From assembly GCF_010669125.1 (NCBI RefSeq), contig NZ_CP048630.1, positions 2,926,001 to 2,990,000 on the forward strand: a stretch of 64,000 bases of DNA, written 5' to 3'. Of this stretch, positions 1-8,533 are shown piece after piece; position 1 is the first letter of the stretch; every line of letters starts with the position of its first letter. The notes beneath the pieces are model-generated. The model made no database searches. It worked only from the letters and a program-made list of their open reading frames with translations, and was not told where the DNA came from. The DNA is from Ancylobacter pratisalsi (GTDB lineage Bacteria; Pseudomonadota; Alphaproteobacteria; Rhizobiales; Xanthobacteraceae). The position numbers were made by a program, and so were the translations under genes.

Positions 1-1
1 C

Positions 2-1777
2 CACGGCACGATCATGATCTTCTTCGTGGCGATGCCCTTCATCACCGGCTTGATGAACTACGTCATGCCGCTGCAGATCGGCGCGCGCGATGTGTCATTT
101 CCTCTGCTCAACGCGATCTCGCTGATGCTGACCCTTGCCGGCGCGATACTGATGATGGTTTCGCTGGTCGTCGGCCAGTTCTCCACCGGCGGCTGGACCG
201 CCTATCCGCCCTTCACCGGCATCCAGTTCAATCCGGGCGAGGGGGTCGACTACTGGATATGGGCGGTGTCGCTGGGCTCGATCGGCTCGACCCTGACGGG
301 CCTCAACTTCGCCGTGACCATCTACAAGAAGCGCTGCCCCGGCATGACGCTGTTCCGCATGCCGCTGTTTACGTGGACGACGCTGTGCACCTCGATCCTG
401 ATGATCTTCGCCATGGCGCCGCTTACCGCCGCGACAGCCATGCTTGCCCTCGACCGTTATGCCGGCTTCCACTTCTTCACGAACGGGCAGGGAGGCAACA
501 TGATGAACTACGCCAACCTGTTCTGGCTGTTCGGTCATCCTGAGGTCTATATCCTGATCCTGCCGGCCTTCGGCGTCTGGTCCGAGGTGGTCGCCACGTT
601 CTCCAGCAAGCGCATCTATGGCTACACATCGCTGGTCTACGCCACCATGTGCATCGCCGTGCTCTCCTTCGCGGTGTGGCTGCACCACTTCTTCACGATG
701 GGCCAGAGCGCGAATGTGAACGCCTTCTTCGGCATCGCCACGATGGTGATCGGCGTACCAACGGGCGTGAAGGTCTATGATTGGCTGCTGACCATGGTCG
801 GCGGGCGCATCCGCTTCAGCACGCCGATGCTGTTCCACATCAACTTCCTGCTCACCTTCATTCTCGGCGGCATGACGGGCGTGCTGCTCGCCAATCCCAG
901 TGTCGATTTCCAGGTCCACAACACGCTGTTCCTGGTGGCGCACTTCCACAACATGATCATTCCGGGCGTGCTGTTCGGCATGTTCGCGGCAGTGCAGTTC
1001 TGGTTTCCAAAAGTATTCGGGTTCCGGCTGCACGAAGGCCTGGGCAGGGCGTCGTTCTGGTGCTTCGCGCCGGGCTTCCTGCTGGCCTTCTTCCCGCTCT
1101 ACTGGCTGGGCATGATGGGAGCAACACGGCGCACCTATATGTGGGCCGATCCCGACTACCTGCCCTGGTTCGCCCTGGCCATGGCGGGCGCCGCGCTGAT
1201 CTTGGCGGGCTTCACCCTGATGGTCGTGCAGATCGTCGTATCGGTTCGCCGGCGCGCGCAACTGGCCGCGCCGCTGGGCGATCCCTGGGACGGCCGCACG
1301 CTGGAATGGGCAATTCCCTCACCGACGCCGGAATGGAACTTCGCCGTGATCCCGCAGGTGGTATCGCGCGATGCCTTCTACGAGGCGAAGAAAGCCGGCC
1401 ACGCCTACCGTTCGCCGGTGGCCTATGAGGATATCGAGGTTCCACGCAACACGGCGACGGCGCCACTCATCGGCCTGTTCGCCTGTGCATGGGCATTCGG
1501 TCTGGTCTGGCACATCTGGTGGCTGGTTGCGGTCTCGTTCCTGATGATGTGGGCGGTGGTCATCGTCCGTTCCTTCGAGACCGACACCACCGAGACCATA
1601 CCCGCCGAAGCGGTGAAGGCCGCAAACGAAGCGTTCCTCGCCGCCGCGCGCGCCGCGCCGGGTGTGTCGCGCGAACGGGAAATGACATCCGACAACCGGG
1701 GCAAGGCCCTCCCGGAAGGATTGGAAAGCCTCTCCGGCCCCGTCTCTTCCGGCGCTGCCGTGGAGGTCCTGTCATGA
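2..1777 (+). CDS. cyoB: Cytochrome bo-type quinol oxidase subunit I (partial, 5' end outside window)
   Basis: Heme-copper oxidase catalytic subunit in the inner membrane; oxidises ubiquinol, reduces oxygen to water and pumps protons. The frame is open from base 2, so the true start lies upstream. The first visible residue is the His of HGTIMIFF, which aligns with the low-spin heme ligand of E. coli CyoB. The CuB ligands are in FGHPEVYI and WLHHFFTMG, the heme-o3/CuB pair in VAHFHNMII, and the K-channel Lys in PTGVKVYDW. The remaining helices and a soluble tail match CyoB closely, better than CtaD. The stop overlaps the start of cyoC (ATGA). Quinol rather than cytochrome c as donor follows from the similarity to CyoB and the small CyoD-type subunit downstream. 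Confidence 0.95.
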   Translation, partial: HGTIMIFFVAMPFITGLMNYVMPLQIGARDVSFPLLNAISLMLTLAGAILMMVSLVVGQFSTGGWTAYPPFTGIQFNPGEGVDYWIWAVSLGSIGSTLTGLNFAVTIYKKRCPGMTLFRMPLFTWTTLCTSILMIFAMAPLTAATAMLALDRYAGFHFFTNGQGGNMMNYANLFWLFGHPEVYILILPAFGVWSEVVATFSSKRIYGYTSLVYATMCIAVLSFAVWLHHFFTMGQSANVNAFFGIATMVIGVPTGVKVYDWLLTMVGGRIRFSTPMLFHINFLLTFILGGMTGVLLANPSVDFQVHNTLFLVAHFHNMIIPGVLFGMFAAVQFWFPKVFGFRLHEGLGRASFWCFAPGFLLAFFPLYWLGMMGATRRTYMWADPDYLPWFALAMAGAALILAGFTLMVVQIVVSVRRRAQLAAPLGDPWDGRTLEWAIPSPTPEWNFAVIPQVVSRDAFYEAKKAGHAYRSPVAYEDIEVPRNTATAPLIGLFACAWAFGLVWHIWWLVAVSFLMMWAVVIVRSFETDTTETIPAEAVKAANEAFLAAARAAPGVSREREMTSDNRGKALPEGLESLSGPVSSGAAVEVLS

Positions 1778-2406
1778 GCGTATCCGAGCGCCTGCATCCC
1801 GGACTGAATCTCGCTGGCACCGATCCAGAAGCCCATGAAGCGGCCGAAGAGGTCATGTTCGGCTTCTGGATCTTCCTGATGAGCGATCTGGTGCTGTTCG
1901 CAGTGCTGTTCGCGACCTATGCGGCGATGAGCGTCCAGGGCATCGCCGATGGTCCCAGGCCCGCGGAGGTCTTCGACCTGACCGCGGCATTCGTGGAAAC
2001 GCTGCTGTTGCTGCTTTCCAGCTTCGCCTTCGGTTTCGCCATGCTGGCGATGAAGTATCGCGAAAGCGGGCGCGGCGTACTGGCATGGCTCCTCGTCACC
2101 GGCGTGCTCGGTGCCGCCTTCGTCGGCATGGAGCTGCACGACTATTACGTCATGGTCACCGCGCATGGCGCGCCTCCGCAGGCGAGCGGCTTCCTGTCGG
2201 CCTATTATCTGCTGACCGGCACCCACGCGCTGCACGTGTCGTCCGGGCTGGTGTGGATGGCGGTCATGGCCGTTCAGATCTCGGTGATGGGCCTGAACAC
2301 GACGGTGAAGCTCCGGCTGATGCGCCTGGCGCTATTCTGGCACATGCTCGACGTGGTCTGGATCGCCATATTCACCTTTGTCTACCTGTTCGGGGTCGTG
2401 TCATGA
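1774..2406 (+). CDS. cyoC: Cytochrome bo-type quinol oxidase subunit III
   Basis: 210-aa membrane protein with five predicted helices, the usual CyoC size (larger CtaC-linked subunit III proteins have seven). Subunit III stabilises the oxidase complex and is not catalytic. Family features are the early EEVMFGFWIFLMSDLVLFA segment with its membrane Glu/Asp positions, the GTHALHV motif and the terminal HMLDVVWIAIF helix. The start ATG overlaps the cyoB stop and its own stop overlaps the cyoD start, both as ATGA, which points to coupled translation of one operon. Confidence 0.95.
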   Translation: MSVSERLHPGLNLAGTDPEAHEAAEEVMFGFWIFLMSDLVLFAVLFATYAAMSVQGIADGPRPAEVFDLTAAFVETLLLLLSSFAFGFAMLAMKYRESGRGVLAWLLVTGVLGAAFVGMELHDYYVMVTAHGAPPQASGFLSAYYLLTGTHALHVSSGLVWMAVMAVQISVMGLNTTVKLRLMRLALFWHMLDVVWIAIFTFVYLFGVVS

Positions 2407-2747
2407 GCAACCAGGTTCCCGCTGACATGCCAGCGAGCGAGTATGAGGATGAGGGGCGAGAGCGGCTCAGCTATATGGTCGGGCTTGGCCTTGCCTTGCT
2501 TCTGACGGGCGCGGCGTTCGCTCTGGTGTGGTTCGAACTTCTCAAGGGCGGCGCCGCCCTCGCCGCGCTGGGGCTGCTCGCCTTCATTCAGGCGCTGGTG
2601 CACCTGCGCTACTTCCTGCACATAGACCTTGCCAGATCGCATCGCGACGATCTGAAGCTGATCCTGTTCACGGTACTGATCCTGCTGCTGATGGTGTCAG
2701 GCACCATCTGGATTCTCTACGATCAGCACATCCGCATGATGCCTTGA
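2403..2747 (+). CDS. cyoD: Cytochrome bo-type quinol oxidase subunit IV
   Basis: 114-aa protein with an acidic N-terminal tail and three membrane helices, the size and layout of CyoD. The HLRYFLHID stretch between helices 2 and 3 is typical of the family. This subunit helps assembly of the copper centre in subunit I. It is last in the visible operon: no cyoE (heme o synthase) follows, so heme farnesylation must be encoded elsewhere. No strong terminator hairpin was recognised just after the stop. Confidence 0.93.
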   Translation: MSNQVPADMPASEYEDEGRERLSYMVGLGLALLLTGAAFALVWFELLKGGAALAALGLLAFIQALVHLRYFLHIDLARSHRDDLKLILFTVLILLLMVSGTIWILYDQHIRMMP

Positions 2748-3089
2748 CGAACGGAGCCGTCGTCGCGCACGTGACGACCGAGGCCTGTGCCGACAACCGC
2801 CGCGGCTCTTGAACGCGCGCGCCGTCGCGTCCGGTGCGCGCAGTCTGGGCGAGGACGTGTCTGTCATCCCGCACGTCTTAGTCCGTCCTTACAGGAGCTG
2901 GAGATCGCGGCGGACCCGGGGTGGTCCCGTTGCAACGCCGTTTCGTACCCCGGCGGCCTTACGCTGAGGCAGATGTTGAAGGCGCTACCCAGGAGCCGAC
3001 ATCAGGGGTAATGAGTTTGTCAGTGGGACCATAGGCCAGCAAACTCGTGTCAGCAGGTTCGCCTGCGGGCAGCAAGGAAATCCATAATC
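2748..3089. other. Intergenic region, no gene seen
   Basis: About 340 bases between cyoD and the transpeptidase-like gene. Short open frames on both strands have no recognisable domain and no good start. The last part carries AAGGA at 3074-3078, a likely ribosome binding site for the next gene. Confidence 0.6.
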
Positions 3090-3800
3090 ATGTTCATGGA
3101 CGGTGCAGATGCCGATGCCGCCAGGGTGAACGATATCGCTCTGTCCGGGCGACGGACGGGGCTGCTCAATCGGCGGTCGTTTCTGGTCGGTTCGGCCGTC
3201 GGTCTCGGCGCGCTGGGACTGACCGGTTGCGCGACGCTCGACGGCATGAGCCTCGCGGACGCGAAGAAACTGTACGGGCCAATGCCCGATGAAAAATTCC
3301 CGATCCCGGCTGTCGATGTCGCCAAGGTCGACCGGAAATATTATCGCCGCACCGTCCGGTACGACACCACGGAAGAGCCCGGCACGATAATCGTCGATCC
3401 CAGTAACTACTACGTCTACCGCGTCGAGGACGACGGAGCCGCCACTCGCTATGGCGCCAATGTCGGCCGCGAGGGGTTCCTGTGGAGCGGAGACGCCTAT
3501 GTCGGGCGCAAAAGCGAGTGGGCGACCTGGACACCGCCCAAGGAGATGATCAAGCGCCAGCCGGAGGCTGCACAATACGCCGGCGGCATGCCGGGCGGCC
3601 TCGACAATCCGCTCGGTGCCCGAACGCTCCATCTCTATCAGAATGGCGTTTACACGCTCTATACGATCTACGCGACCAGCGATCCTGAATCGATCGGCTC
3701 AGGCGTTACCAGCGGTTGTGTTGGCCTGCTCAGCCAGGACATGATCGACCTTTATGATCGCACCCCGGTCAAGACCAAGGTGATAGTCCTGCCAGCATAG
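3090..3800 (+). CDS. L,D-transpeptidase (YkuD/ErfK fold) lipoprotein with altered active site
   Basis: 236 aa. Residues about 22-48 form an export signal with a twin-arginine-like NRRSFLVG and a lipobox LTGC, so it is probably a lipoprotein exported by Tat. Residues about 100-236 match the catalytic domain of alphaproteobacterial L,D-transpeptidases, which cross-link peptidoglycan. The Cys is kept in TSGCVGLLSQDMIDLYDR. The usual IHGT before it reads IYAT, so the catalytic His is Tyr, and the usual SSGCIR reads TSGCVG, so the Arg is Gly. By family knowledge this should reduce or abolish the normal reaction; it may bind peptidoglycan instead. The start at 3090 has AAGGA upstream. It stands alone between convergent operons. 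Confidence 0.8.
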   Translation: MFMDGADADAARVNDIALSGRRTGLLNRRSFLVGSAVGLGALGLTGCATLDGMSLADAKKLYGPMPDEKFPIPAVDVAKVDRKYYRRTVRYDTTEEPGTIIVDPSNYYVYRVEDDGAATRYGANVGREGFLWSGDAYVGRKSEWATWTPPKEMIKRQPEAAQYAGGMPGGLDNPLGARTLHLYQNGVYTLYTIYATSDPESIGSGVTSGCVGLLSQDMIDLYDRTPVKTKVIVLPA

Positions 3801-3843
3801 CCGCGGTCCGCCGCCGACCCGGCGACGCTGCGCCCGTCAGTCA

Positions 3844-4611
3844 TCACAACACCTGGGACAGGAATTCTCGGGTGCGCGGATCGCTTGGTGCGCTGAAGAA
3901 GGTGTCGGGCGGCCCGTGCTCCACGATGACGCCGCGGTCGGTGAAGTAGATGTGGTCAGCAATGTCGCGGGCGAAATTCATCTCGTGGGTCACGAGCAGG
4001 CAGGTCATGCCGTCCTCGGCAAGCTCGCGGATGGCGAGAAGCACCTCCTTCACCGTCTCCGGATCGAGCGCGGCGGTGACCTCATCGAACAGCATCACGT
4101 CGGGCAGCATGGCGAGCGAGCGGGCGATGGCGACGCGCTGCTGCTGGCCGCCGGACAGCTCGCCCGGATAGCTGTGCTCCTTGCCGACGAGCCGGACCTT
4201 CTTCAGCAGGGCGCGGGCGCGCTCCTCGACCTCGCGCTTGTCCTGATGAAGCACGTGGATCGGGGCCATCATCACATTCTGCAGGGCGGTCTTGTGGGGA
4301 AACAGATTGTACTGTTGGAAAACCATGCCGACCTTGCGGCGTAGCGCGAGTTTGTCGAGCTGCGGGTCCGACACTTCGATATTCTCGACGCGGATCGTTC
4401 CCGAGGTCAGGGGCACCAGAGCGTTGATGCAGCGGATCAGCGTCGACTTGCCCGAGCCTGACGGGCCGATGATGCAGACCACTTCGCCCTTTTTCACGTC
4501 GAAACTGACGCCCTTCAGCACCTCGAACGTGCCGAAGGATTTATGGACGTCGATCAGCTGAATGATGGGCTGGTCGGGGGTCCAGGGGCGGGTATCTGTC
4601 GCAACGGCCAT
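3844..4611 (-). CDS. Polar amino-acid ABC transporter ATP-binding protein
   Basis: 255-aa ATPase of the GlnQ/HisP/AapP group; powers uptake through the two permeases encoded just upstream. Walker A GPSGSGKST, Q-loop VFQQYNLFPH, signature [15 protein letters not shown], Walker B VMLFDEVTAALDP and the H-loop in LVTHEMNFA are complete. The Walker B extension reads DEVTAALD instead of the commoner DEPTSALD. The open frame runs further upstream, but the start at 4611 gives the normal family length and follows the permease stop by 14 bases. Last gene of the solA-ABC operon. Confidence 0.93.
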   Translation of the reverse strand: MAVATDTRPWTPDQPIIQLIDVHKSFGTFEVLKGVSFDVKKGEVVCIIGPSGSGKSTLIRCINALVPLTSGTIRVENIEVSDPQLDKLALRRKVGMVFQQYNLFPHKTALQNVMMAPIHVLHQDKREVEERARALLKKVRLVGKEHSYPGELSGGQQQRVAIARSLAMLPDVMLFDEVTAALDPETVKEVLLAIRELAEDGMTCLLVTHEMNFARDIADHIYFTDRGVIVEHGPPDTFFSAPSDPRTREFLSQVL

Positions 4612-4625
4612 ACGCGAATGGTCTC

Positions 4626-5483
4626 TCACCGGATGTGGAATCGACGTTCGAGCCGGGCAGTGAACCGGTCGATCGGGTAGCAGTATAGGAAGAAACAGAG
4701 CAGGGCGAAGCCATAGAGCGGCGCGAAAAGTTCCGGCCGGCCGCCCTCGGCGGTGTGGACCTGGGCCGTGAGCGTCAGCATCTCGGAGACGCCGACGATC
4801 GAGGCCTGGACGGTCGCCATGGTGACGAGCGAATAGAGGTTCATCCACGGCGGCAGCATGCGCTGCACGCATTGGGGAAGAATGATCCGCCACATGGTCT
4901 GGCGCGGCGTGAAGGCGAGCGATTCCGCGGCTTCCCATTGCGTCGAGGGCACGGAGCGTACGGCGCCACGGACGATCTCAGCGACGTTCGCCATCACCGG
5001 CAGGGAAAAGCCAACGGTTGCCTTGGCCCAGTCCGGCAAAGGGATCTTGATGCCGAAAACCGTGATCTGGAACGGCACGAGGAACATCACGAAGAACAGC
5101 AGGACAAGCCATGGCGCATTGCGGAAGAACTGTGTGAGCGCCCAGGCGCTGCGGGCGATGAGCGGCTTCTCGGACAGCATGCTGAGGCCAACCCCAAGGC
5201 CGGCGGCAGTGCCGAGTGCCATCGCAACCATTGAGATCACGATGTTGAACGCGAAACCGGACAGCAGCAGCGGCGCCCATTTGATGATGACCTCAAGCGG
5301 AGACAACTGAGCCGCATCCGCCTGAGCCCAGGCCGTCCCCGCAAGCAGGGCGAGGCCCGCACCGAACAGCAGGGCATGGACCGGTGCCAGACGAGGCACG
5401 GACAACCGGGTGGGCTCGATCCGGAACGGTAACAGCACTGGCAGCGGCGAGTTTGCGCCCGTTTCCGTTGTCTTCGTGCTCAT
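4626..5483 (-). CDS. Amino-acid ABC transporter permease
   Basis: 285-aa membrane protein of the HisM/GlnP type. A long N-terminal part (about 70 residues, with one hydrophobic segment ending in AWAQA) precedes the usual five-helix core. The EAA loop reads QWEAAESLAFTPRQTMWRIILPQ. The ATG overlaps the stop of the preceding permease (ATGA). The open frame extends about 130 codons further upstream, but that stretch lies over the other permease in another frame and is not coding. Partner permease, ATPase and binding protein are adjacent. Confidence 0.9.
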   Translation of the reverse strand: MSTKTTETGANSPLPVLLPFRIEPTRLSVPRLAPVHALLFGAGLALLAGTAWAQADAAQLSPLEVIIKWAPLLLSGFAFNIVISMVAMALGTAAGLGVGLSMLSEKPLIARSAWALTQFFRNAPWLVLLFFVMFLVPFQITVFGIKIPLPDWAKATVGFSLPVMANVAEIVRGAVRSVPSTQWEAAESLAFTPRQTMWRIILPQCVQRMLPPWMNLYSLVTMATVQASIVGVSEMLTLTAQVHTAEGGRPELFAPLYGFALLCFFLYCYPIDRFTARLERRFHIR

Positions 5484-6226
5484 CGGCCATACCCCGGGAT
5501 GCGCAGGGCTTTCTCCCAGCGGTGCATGATCCAGACCAGCAGGCCCACGAGGACGCCGTAGGTGACGAACAGCACCAGCATCATCTCGAACACGTTCTGC
5601 GACTCCGACCAGATTTGCTTCACGGCGTAGAGTGTCTCCGGCACGGCGATCGCATAGGCGAGGGTCGTGGTTTTGAGCAGGTTGACGAGGTTGTTGTTGA
5701 GAGCCGGCAGACACACCCGCAAAGCCAGTGGCAGGATCACATAGACGTAGGCCCTGAGCCGCGTATAGCCGAGCGCTTCCGCAGCCTCCACGGTGGTCTT
5801 GGGCACGGCTTCGACGCCGGACCGGAAGATCTCGATATTGAAAGCGCCCGCGAAGAGCGAGAGCGCGATGATGGCCCACTCCACATTGTCGATGAAAGGC
5901 TGGCGTAGCCCGAACTGGTCCTGGCCCGCGGGAAGCATGGCCCCCACGCCGAAATAGAAGAAGAAGATCTGGACCAGCGGCGGGGTGTTGCGGAATACGA
6001 CGACGTAGACGTTGACCACACTGCGGACGATGCGCGAGGGGGCGGTTTGCAGGAGCGCGCCCACCGCGCCGATCAACAGGCTGACCAGGATGGTCGTCAC
6101 CGCGAGCAGACAGGTCATCCTCAGACCGTCAACATAGCGGTGCCAGTCGTAAGGGTCGTAGAAGACCGTGAAGTTGAGGCCCGTCGTTTCGTAGAGTTCT
6201 TGGAACCAGGCGGGTATGACGTCCAT
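5480..6226 (-). CDS. Amino-acid ABC transporter permease
   Basis: 248-aa inner-membrane permease of the polar amino-acid family. The FRNTPPLVQIFFFYFG motif and the EAA loop VEAAEALGYTRLRAYVYVILP are typical. It forms a heterodimer with the product of the overlapping downstream gene. It is separated from the binding-protein gene by about 95 bases that contain a strong stem-loop, so its expression is probably lower than that of the binding protein. Confidence 0.92.
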   Translation of the reverse strand: MDVIPAWFQELYETTGLNFTVFYDPYDWHRYVDGLRMTCLLAVTTILVSLLIGAVGALLQTAPSRIVRSVVNVYVVVFRNTPPLVQIFFFYFGVGAMLPAGQDQFGLRQPFIDNVEWAIIALSLFAGAFNIEIFRSGVEAVPKTTVEAAEALGYTRLRAYVYVILPLALRVCLPALNNNLVNLLKTTTLAYAIAVPETLYAVKQIWSESQNVFEMMLVLFVTYGVLVGLLVWIMHRWEKALRIPGYGR

Positions 6227-6282
6227 CGCGCTATCCGGTTGGCGATCCGTGTAAGGCGCGCCGTCTCAAAACGTCAAAAGAA

Positions 6283-6312
6283 CGCGGCCGATCCGATAAA
6301 GGATCGGCCGCG
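6283..6312 (-). terminator. Intra-operon stem-loop after the binding-protein gene
   Basis: Perfect 12-bp inverted repeat: CGCGGCCGATCC (6283-6294), loop GATAAA, GGATCGGCCGCG (6301-6312). It lies 8 bases past the stop of the binding-protein gene; read on the minus strand it is followed by a T-rich run (TTCTTTTGACGTTTT). Such hairpins often stabilise the abundant binding-protein message or partly terminate transcription ahead of permease genes. Confidence 0.75.
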
Positions 6313-6320
6313 CTATGCGA

Positions 6321-7133
6321 TCAGTTCGTCGAGTTCTTCATCTTCTCATACATGGCCTTCGAGTACTCCGTCGGCTCGATACCGAACTTCTTCTCCTCGG
6401 AGACGATGAAGCCGGTCTTCATCCAATCCTTGGTGACGTCCTCGAGGTATTTCATGAGGCTTTCGTTGCCGGTGGCAACGGCCATGATCCACGGGGCATC
6501 CAGAATGCCCTTCAGCGGCATCTCGTAGTCGGCGCTCCACGCGTCATCGAGCAGCTTGCCCTGAATGAACGTCTGATCATAGACGTAACCGACGCAGTTG
6601 CCCTGCTTGAGTGCGAACAGCGGCTTCTCGGAACCGTCGAACGCGACGATCTCGGTTCCGTAGGTCTGGGCGACCTCCTTGTTGTACCAGGCGCCCGAAG
6701 TGGCGCAGAGCGGCTTGCCCTTGAGCTCGGCCCAGGTCTTCACGCCAGCCTTCTTCGGCAGCAGCACGTTGACGAAGTCGGAATAGTAGGGCGGGTCGAT
6801 CGCCTGCACGACCTTCCGGCGCTCGGGCTTGTCCGACATGGTCGCAATCAGCATGTCGACCTTGCCCTGCTGCAGGAACTCGATGCGGTTCGACGAGACG
6901 ACCGGCACCAGTTCGAGCTTCACTCCGAGTCGTTTGGCGACATCTGCCGCAAGATCCGGCTCAATGCCGACCACGGCACCCGACGGGTCGCGGAAGCCGA
7001 AGGGCTTGTAGTCAGCCTTCACGCCGACAACCAGCGTGCCCCGCTGCTTGATGGCGTCGACGCCATCCGCCGCCTGTGCGGCGAATGGCACAAGCACGCC
7101 GGCCAGGAAAAGGGCGATCATCGATTTGCGCAT
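6321..7133 (-). CDS. Periplasmic amino-acid-binding protein of ABC transporter
   Basis: 270 aa. A signal peptide ends near AAQAADG (residue about 22), followed by an SBP_bac_3 domain: GTLVVGVKADYKPFGFRD at the N-terminal strand, IEPDLAADVAKRLGV, and DMLIATMSDKPERRK in the hinge region. It captures a polar amino acid or amine for the permeases downstream. The frame opens at 7190, but the Met at 7133 begins a normal signal sequence and was chosen. Placement after a SolA-like amine oxidase suggests an N-methylated or modified amino-acid substrate (inference). Confidence 0.92.
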   Translation of the reverse strand: MRKSMIALFLAGVLVPFAAQAADGVDAIKQRGTLVVGVKADYKPFGFRDPSGAVVGIEPDLAADVAKRLGVKLELVPVVSSNRIEFLQQGKVDMLIATMSDKPERRKVVQAIDPPYYSDFVNVLLPKKAGVKTWAELKGKPLCATSGAWYNKEVAQTYGTEIVAFDGSEKPLFALKQGNCVGYVYDQTFIQGKLLDDAWSADYEMPLKGILDAPWIMAVATGNESLMKYLEDVTKDWMKTGFIVSEEKKFGIEPTEYSKAMYEKMKNSTN

Positions 7134-7226
7134 GCGGAGAAACCTTTCATACAGGTCGGGATCGCTGGTCCCGTTTTCAGGTGATCGCAACCGGCGAAAG
7201 CGAGCCGCCGGACGCCTATTAGTGGG

Positions 7227-8426
7227 TCATGTAGAGCTCACTTGGAAGCGGGTAAGCGAAAAGGGGGCCAAGTCGAAGGTGCTGGGTAGGCCCAACACCG
7301 CTTCCGCCACGGCCTGGCCGATGCCGGCGGAGTGCTTGAAACCGTGGCCGGAGCAGGCGGAGACCACCATCACACGGTCCTGCTGTGGATGGCGGTCGAT
7401 GATGAAGCCGTTGTCGGGGGTGACGGTGTAGAGGCACGCTGCCGCCTGGGCGACCTCAGCCGTCACACCGGCGACGCGGCCGGCGACGTGCGCCTGCCAC
7501 ATCTCGGCGGATTCGGCGGGAGATACCTCCCGATCAAGAGTCTCGGCCGTCGTCGTAGCTCGATACTGTTCGCTCGCCACCTTGAACCGGTCGTCGCCGG
7601 GCAGCGGGGGGAAGCCGTAGAAGTAATCCTCGTCGCCCGCGCCGTGCATCCAGATGAACACCGGGGCTCCGGTGTGCGGTACAGGATCTTCCAGCCGGAA
7701 CCAGTGCAGCACCTGCCGGCTCACCGTGAGCAGCCGGTCGAACGGCGGGCCGAGCAGCGGCGCCGTCCAGGCGCCGGCCGCTACCACGACCTGATCCGCG
7801 ACGATCTCGTCCCCGCCGACGCTGATGTGGACCCCATCACCCTCCTGCCGGATCGATGTGACTTCCGCGCCGAGCCGGAGGCGGGCACCCAGGGCTTGCG
7901 CCTGGTCCCGCTGGACCGCGATGCAGCGCTCTGGCCGCACATAGCCGCCACCCGGCTCGTAATAGATCTTGTCGTCGCTCGAAATGCCTTCCAGTTGCGG
8001 AAACCGTCGACGCGCTTCGGCCCCGTCGAGGACCTCATGGGCAATGCCGAACGCCCGTGCCATTTCGATCGAGCGTGCCGCGAAATCCGGCTTGCCGTGA
8101 TGGGAAGACACGCCTGAGCCCGGAGCGATGACAAGCGCGCCGCATTCCTCCAACAGGGTTTCGCCGGACGCCGCCTCAAGTTCCCGCCAGATCGAATGCG
8201 AAGCAAGAACGAAAGGCACATAGTCGCGGCCTTCGCCGACCGCCTGACGGGTGATTCGCGTTTCGCCGTGGCTGGAGCCGAGTTCATGCGGCGGCTCGAA
8301 GCGATCGATTCCGATCACGTCGATGCCGCGCCGCGCCAGCTGGTAGAGCGTTGCCATGCCCATGGCACCAAGACCGACGACGGCAAGCTGCGTCCGCTCC
8401 ACGGCTCTAATGCCCTTTATCTGCAC
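7227..8426 (-). CDS. solA: FAD-dependent amine oxidase (N-methyltryptophan/sarcosine oxidase-like)
   Basis: 399-aa flavoprotein of the monomeric sarcosine oxidase / N-methyl-L-tryptophan oxidase group, which demethylates or deaminates secondary amino acids with oxygen, giving hydrogen peroxide. The dinucleotide fold is VVGLGAMGMATLYQLARRG at residues about 15-35. The Cys in AACLYTVTPDNGFIID matches the Cys that binds FAD covalently in the family, and the C-terminal SGHGFKHS is also conserved. First gene of the minus-strand operon with the ABC importer; divergent from a LysR gene. True substrate is unknown, so the symbol marks the family rather than a proven function. Confidence 0.85.
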   Translation of the reverse strand: MQIKGIRAVERTQLAVVGLGAMGMATLYQLARRGIDVIGIDRFEPPHELGSSHGETRITRQAVGEGRDYVPFVLASHSIWRELEAASGETLLEECGALVIAPGSGVSSHHGKPDFAARSIEMARAFGIAHEVLDGAEARRRFPQLEGISSDDKIYYEPGGGYVRPERCIAVQRDQAQALGARLRLGAEVTSIRQEGDGVHISVGGDEIVADQVVVAAGAWTAPLLGPPFDRLLTVSRQVLHWFRLEDPVPHTGAPVFIWMHGAGDEDYFYGFPPLPGDDRFKVASEQYRATTTAETLDREVSPAESAEMWQAHVAGRVAGVTAEVAQAAACLYTVTPDNGFIIDRHPQQDRVMVVSACSGHGFKHSAGIGQAVAEAVLGLPSTFDLAPFSLTRFQVSST

Positions 8427-8533
8427 AAAACGAGGTCATGTCTCAAAAGCGATCACGCCACGGTGCCGGGGTCAACCAAAATGCGGTATATTCAGCGTAT
8501 CTGCAAAGAATCATTAGTTATGGTGATAATGTT

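Noticed and set aside
95..1261. A 388-codon minus-strand open frame opposite cyoB
   Set aside because: Same kind of His/Glu/Arg-rich shadow; cyoB on the other strand has all heme and copper ligands.
4939..5879. Long upstream extensions of the ABC ATPase and second permease frames
   Set aside because: They overlap the neighbouring permease genes in other frames and lack conserved sequence; normal family starts exist at 4611 and 5483.
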